The position numbers were made by a program, and so were the translations under genes. Positions 23,351 to 24,161 of a DNA stretch of 24,161 bases are shown here, piece by piece; positions within the stretch are counted from its first letter, which is position 1; the number at the start of each line of letters is the position of its first letter. Source of the stretch: Flemingiibacterium sp045644145 (GTDB lineage Bacteria; Bacillota; Clostridia; Oscillospirales; CAG-272); assembly GCA_045644145.1 (NCBI GenBank), contig JAZRGK010000045.1, forward strand, positions 1 through 24,161, given 5' to 3'. The notes under the pieces are model-generated. The model searched no databases, was not told the origin of the DNA, and saw only the letters and a program-made list of their open reading frames with translations.

Positions 23351-24161
23351 ATGGATATGGTAAATGTAAATATAAACGGCAGAGATTACTCCGTTCCCGC
23401 GAACTCCACTGTTCTCGAGGCTGCGAAGTATGCCGGAATTGAGATTCCTACACTCTGCTATCTTAAAGATATCAACGAAATCGGCGCTTGCCGTCTTTGC
23501 CTTGTTGAGGTAGAGGGCGCACGCGGACTTGTTACCGCTTGCGTATATCCCGTAAATGACGGTATGGTTATTAAGACCAATACCCCCAAGGTTCTCGCTG
23601 CAAGAAAGACCAACCTTGAGCTTGTTCTTTCCAACCACGAGAAGAAGTGCCTCTCCTGCCCCCGTTCTACATCCTGCGAGCTTCAGACCTACGCAAACGA
23701 GTACGGATGCGATGCAGGCTATTTCGATGGCGAGAGCGTTCACTATCCTCTCGACACATCCACAGCGTTCCTTGTACGCGATAATAACAAGTGTATCCTT
23801 TGCCGTCGCTGTGTAGCTGTATGTAAGAACATGCAGGGTATCGACGTAATCGGCGCAGACGAACGTGGATTTGATACACACATCGGACATCCCTACGAGG
23901 TTACCCTCAATGAAACTCCTTGCGTATCCTGCGGTCAGTGTATCGTAGCTTGCCCTGTTGGCGCACTTTATGAGAAGGATGATACCGAAAAAGTTCTGGA
24001 TGCAATCGCAGATCCTACAAAGCCCGTTGCTATCTGCGCCGCTCCTTCTGTTCGCGCTACCATCGGCGAGTGCTTCGGCAACGAGCCAGGCACTGACGTT
24101 GAGGGAAAGATGGTTGCGGCTATGAAGCGTCTTGGCTTCGACGGCGTATACGATATGAACC
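23351..24161 (+). CDS. hydA: HydA, catalytic [FeFe]-hydrogenase subunit (3' end outside window)
   Basis: The first 270 codons are present; the frame is open to the window edge. Residues 1-75 are a plant-type [2Fe-2S] domain (C36, C47, C50, C64). Next is the His-Cys3 [4Fe-4S] site H96, C100, C103, C109 (NHEKKCLSCPRSTSCELQ). Two ferredoxin clusters follow (C148, C151, C154, C158; C191, C194, C197, C201). The last residues PVAICAAPSVRATIGECFG (225-243) open the H-cluster domain; the catalytic TSCCP, L2 and L3 motifs lie beyond the window. This is the H2-evolving or H2-oxidising subunit working with HydB and HydC. ATG 23351 has AAAGGAG 13 nt upstream; ATG 23357 is a possible alternative. The maturase genes hydE, hydF and hydG are not in the window. 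Confidence 0.93.
   Translation, partial: MDMVNVNINGRDYSVPANSTVLEAAKYAGIEIPTLCYLKDINEIGACRLCLVEVEGARGLVTACVYPVNDGMVIKTNTPKVLAARKTNLELVLSNHEKKCLSCPRSTSCELQTYANEYGCDAGYFDGESVHYPLDTSTAFLVRDNNKCILCRRCVAVCKNMQGIDVIGADERGFDTHIGHPYEVTLNETPCVSCGQCIVACPVGALYEKDDTEKVLDAIADPTKPVAICAAPSVRATIGECFGNEPGTDVEGKMVAAMKRLGFDGVYDMN

Noticed and set aside
1..24161. CRISPR arrays, insertion sequences, prophage or integrase genes
   Set aside because: No regularly spaced repeats, transposase-like proteins or integrase motifs were found in any frame.

Overview
This 24 kb window looks like chromosome of an anaerobic, low-to-mid GC Firmicute of class Clostridia. The pointers are ClpC with a UVR-type middle domain, AddAB rather than RecBCD, a CsaB-type pyruvyl transferase, a Rex-type operator, an NADH-linked [FeFe]-hydrogenase operon, and tRNA genes with CCA encoded. 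I cannot name a genus; a gut or sediment Oscillospirales-like fermenter is a guess. No insertion sequence, prophage or CRISPR array was seen.

Layout. Positions 1-210 hold the end of a tRNA array: a truncated tRNA 3' end, a complete tRNA-Leu(CAA) and a terminator. Reading leftward from about 4160 is a two-gene operon, a GT4 glycosyltransferase fused to a CsaB-like pyruvyl transferase followed by an ion-transporter-superfamily permease; a separately promoted small TM2 membrane protein lies beyond it. Diverging from the operon promoter is clpC, which ends at a bidirectional terminator (6682-6717). That terminator also closes a leftward operon starting at 14188: an unknown two-helix membrane protein, addB and addA. 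Diverging from this operon at 14374 is a gene for a divergent type IIA topoisomerase B subunit (GyrB/ParE-like) that has no A subunit beside it.

From 16587 to the right edge runs one long rightward operon for an electron-bifurcating-type [FeFe]-hydrogenase. It has a strong promoter (TTGTCT-17-TATAAT) and an 18-bp Rex-type operator in the leader at 16653-16670. The order is hydC, DRTGG protein 1, an RsbW-like GHKL ATPase, a HydS-like (putatively sensory) hydrogenase, DRTGG protein 2, a PHP phosphoesterase, a second small GHKL ATPase, a HydD-like thioredoxin-fold ferredoxin, hydB, and hydA (cut by the edge). hydC/hydB/hydA are the expected catalytic machine moving electrons among NADH, ferredoxin and H2. 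The genes between hydC and hydB look like a tightly coupled sensing or regulatory cassette, with short spacings and stop/start overlaps. This cassette is the most interesting part of the window: a hydrogenase-like protein with an Ala in place of the proton-relay Cys and no PAS domain, accompanied by two ATPases lacking histidine-kinase dimerisation domains.

Several starts were moved inward from the longest reading frame on the basis of Shine-Dalgarno position. In one case the longer frame would start inside the -10 box of its own promoter.
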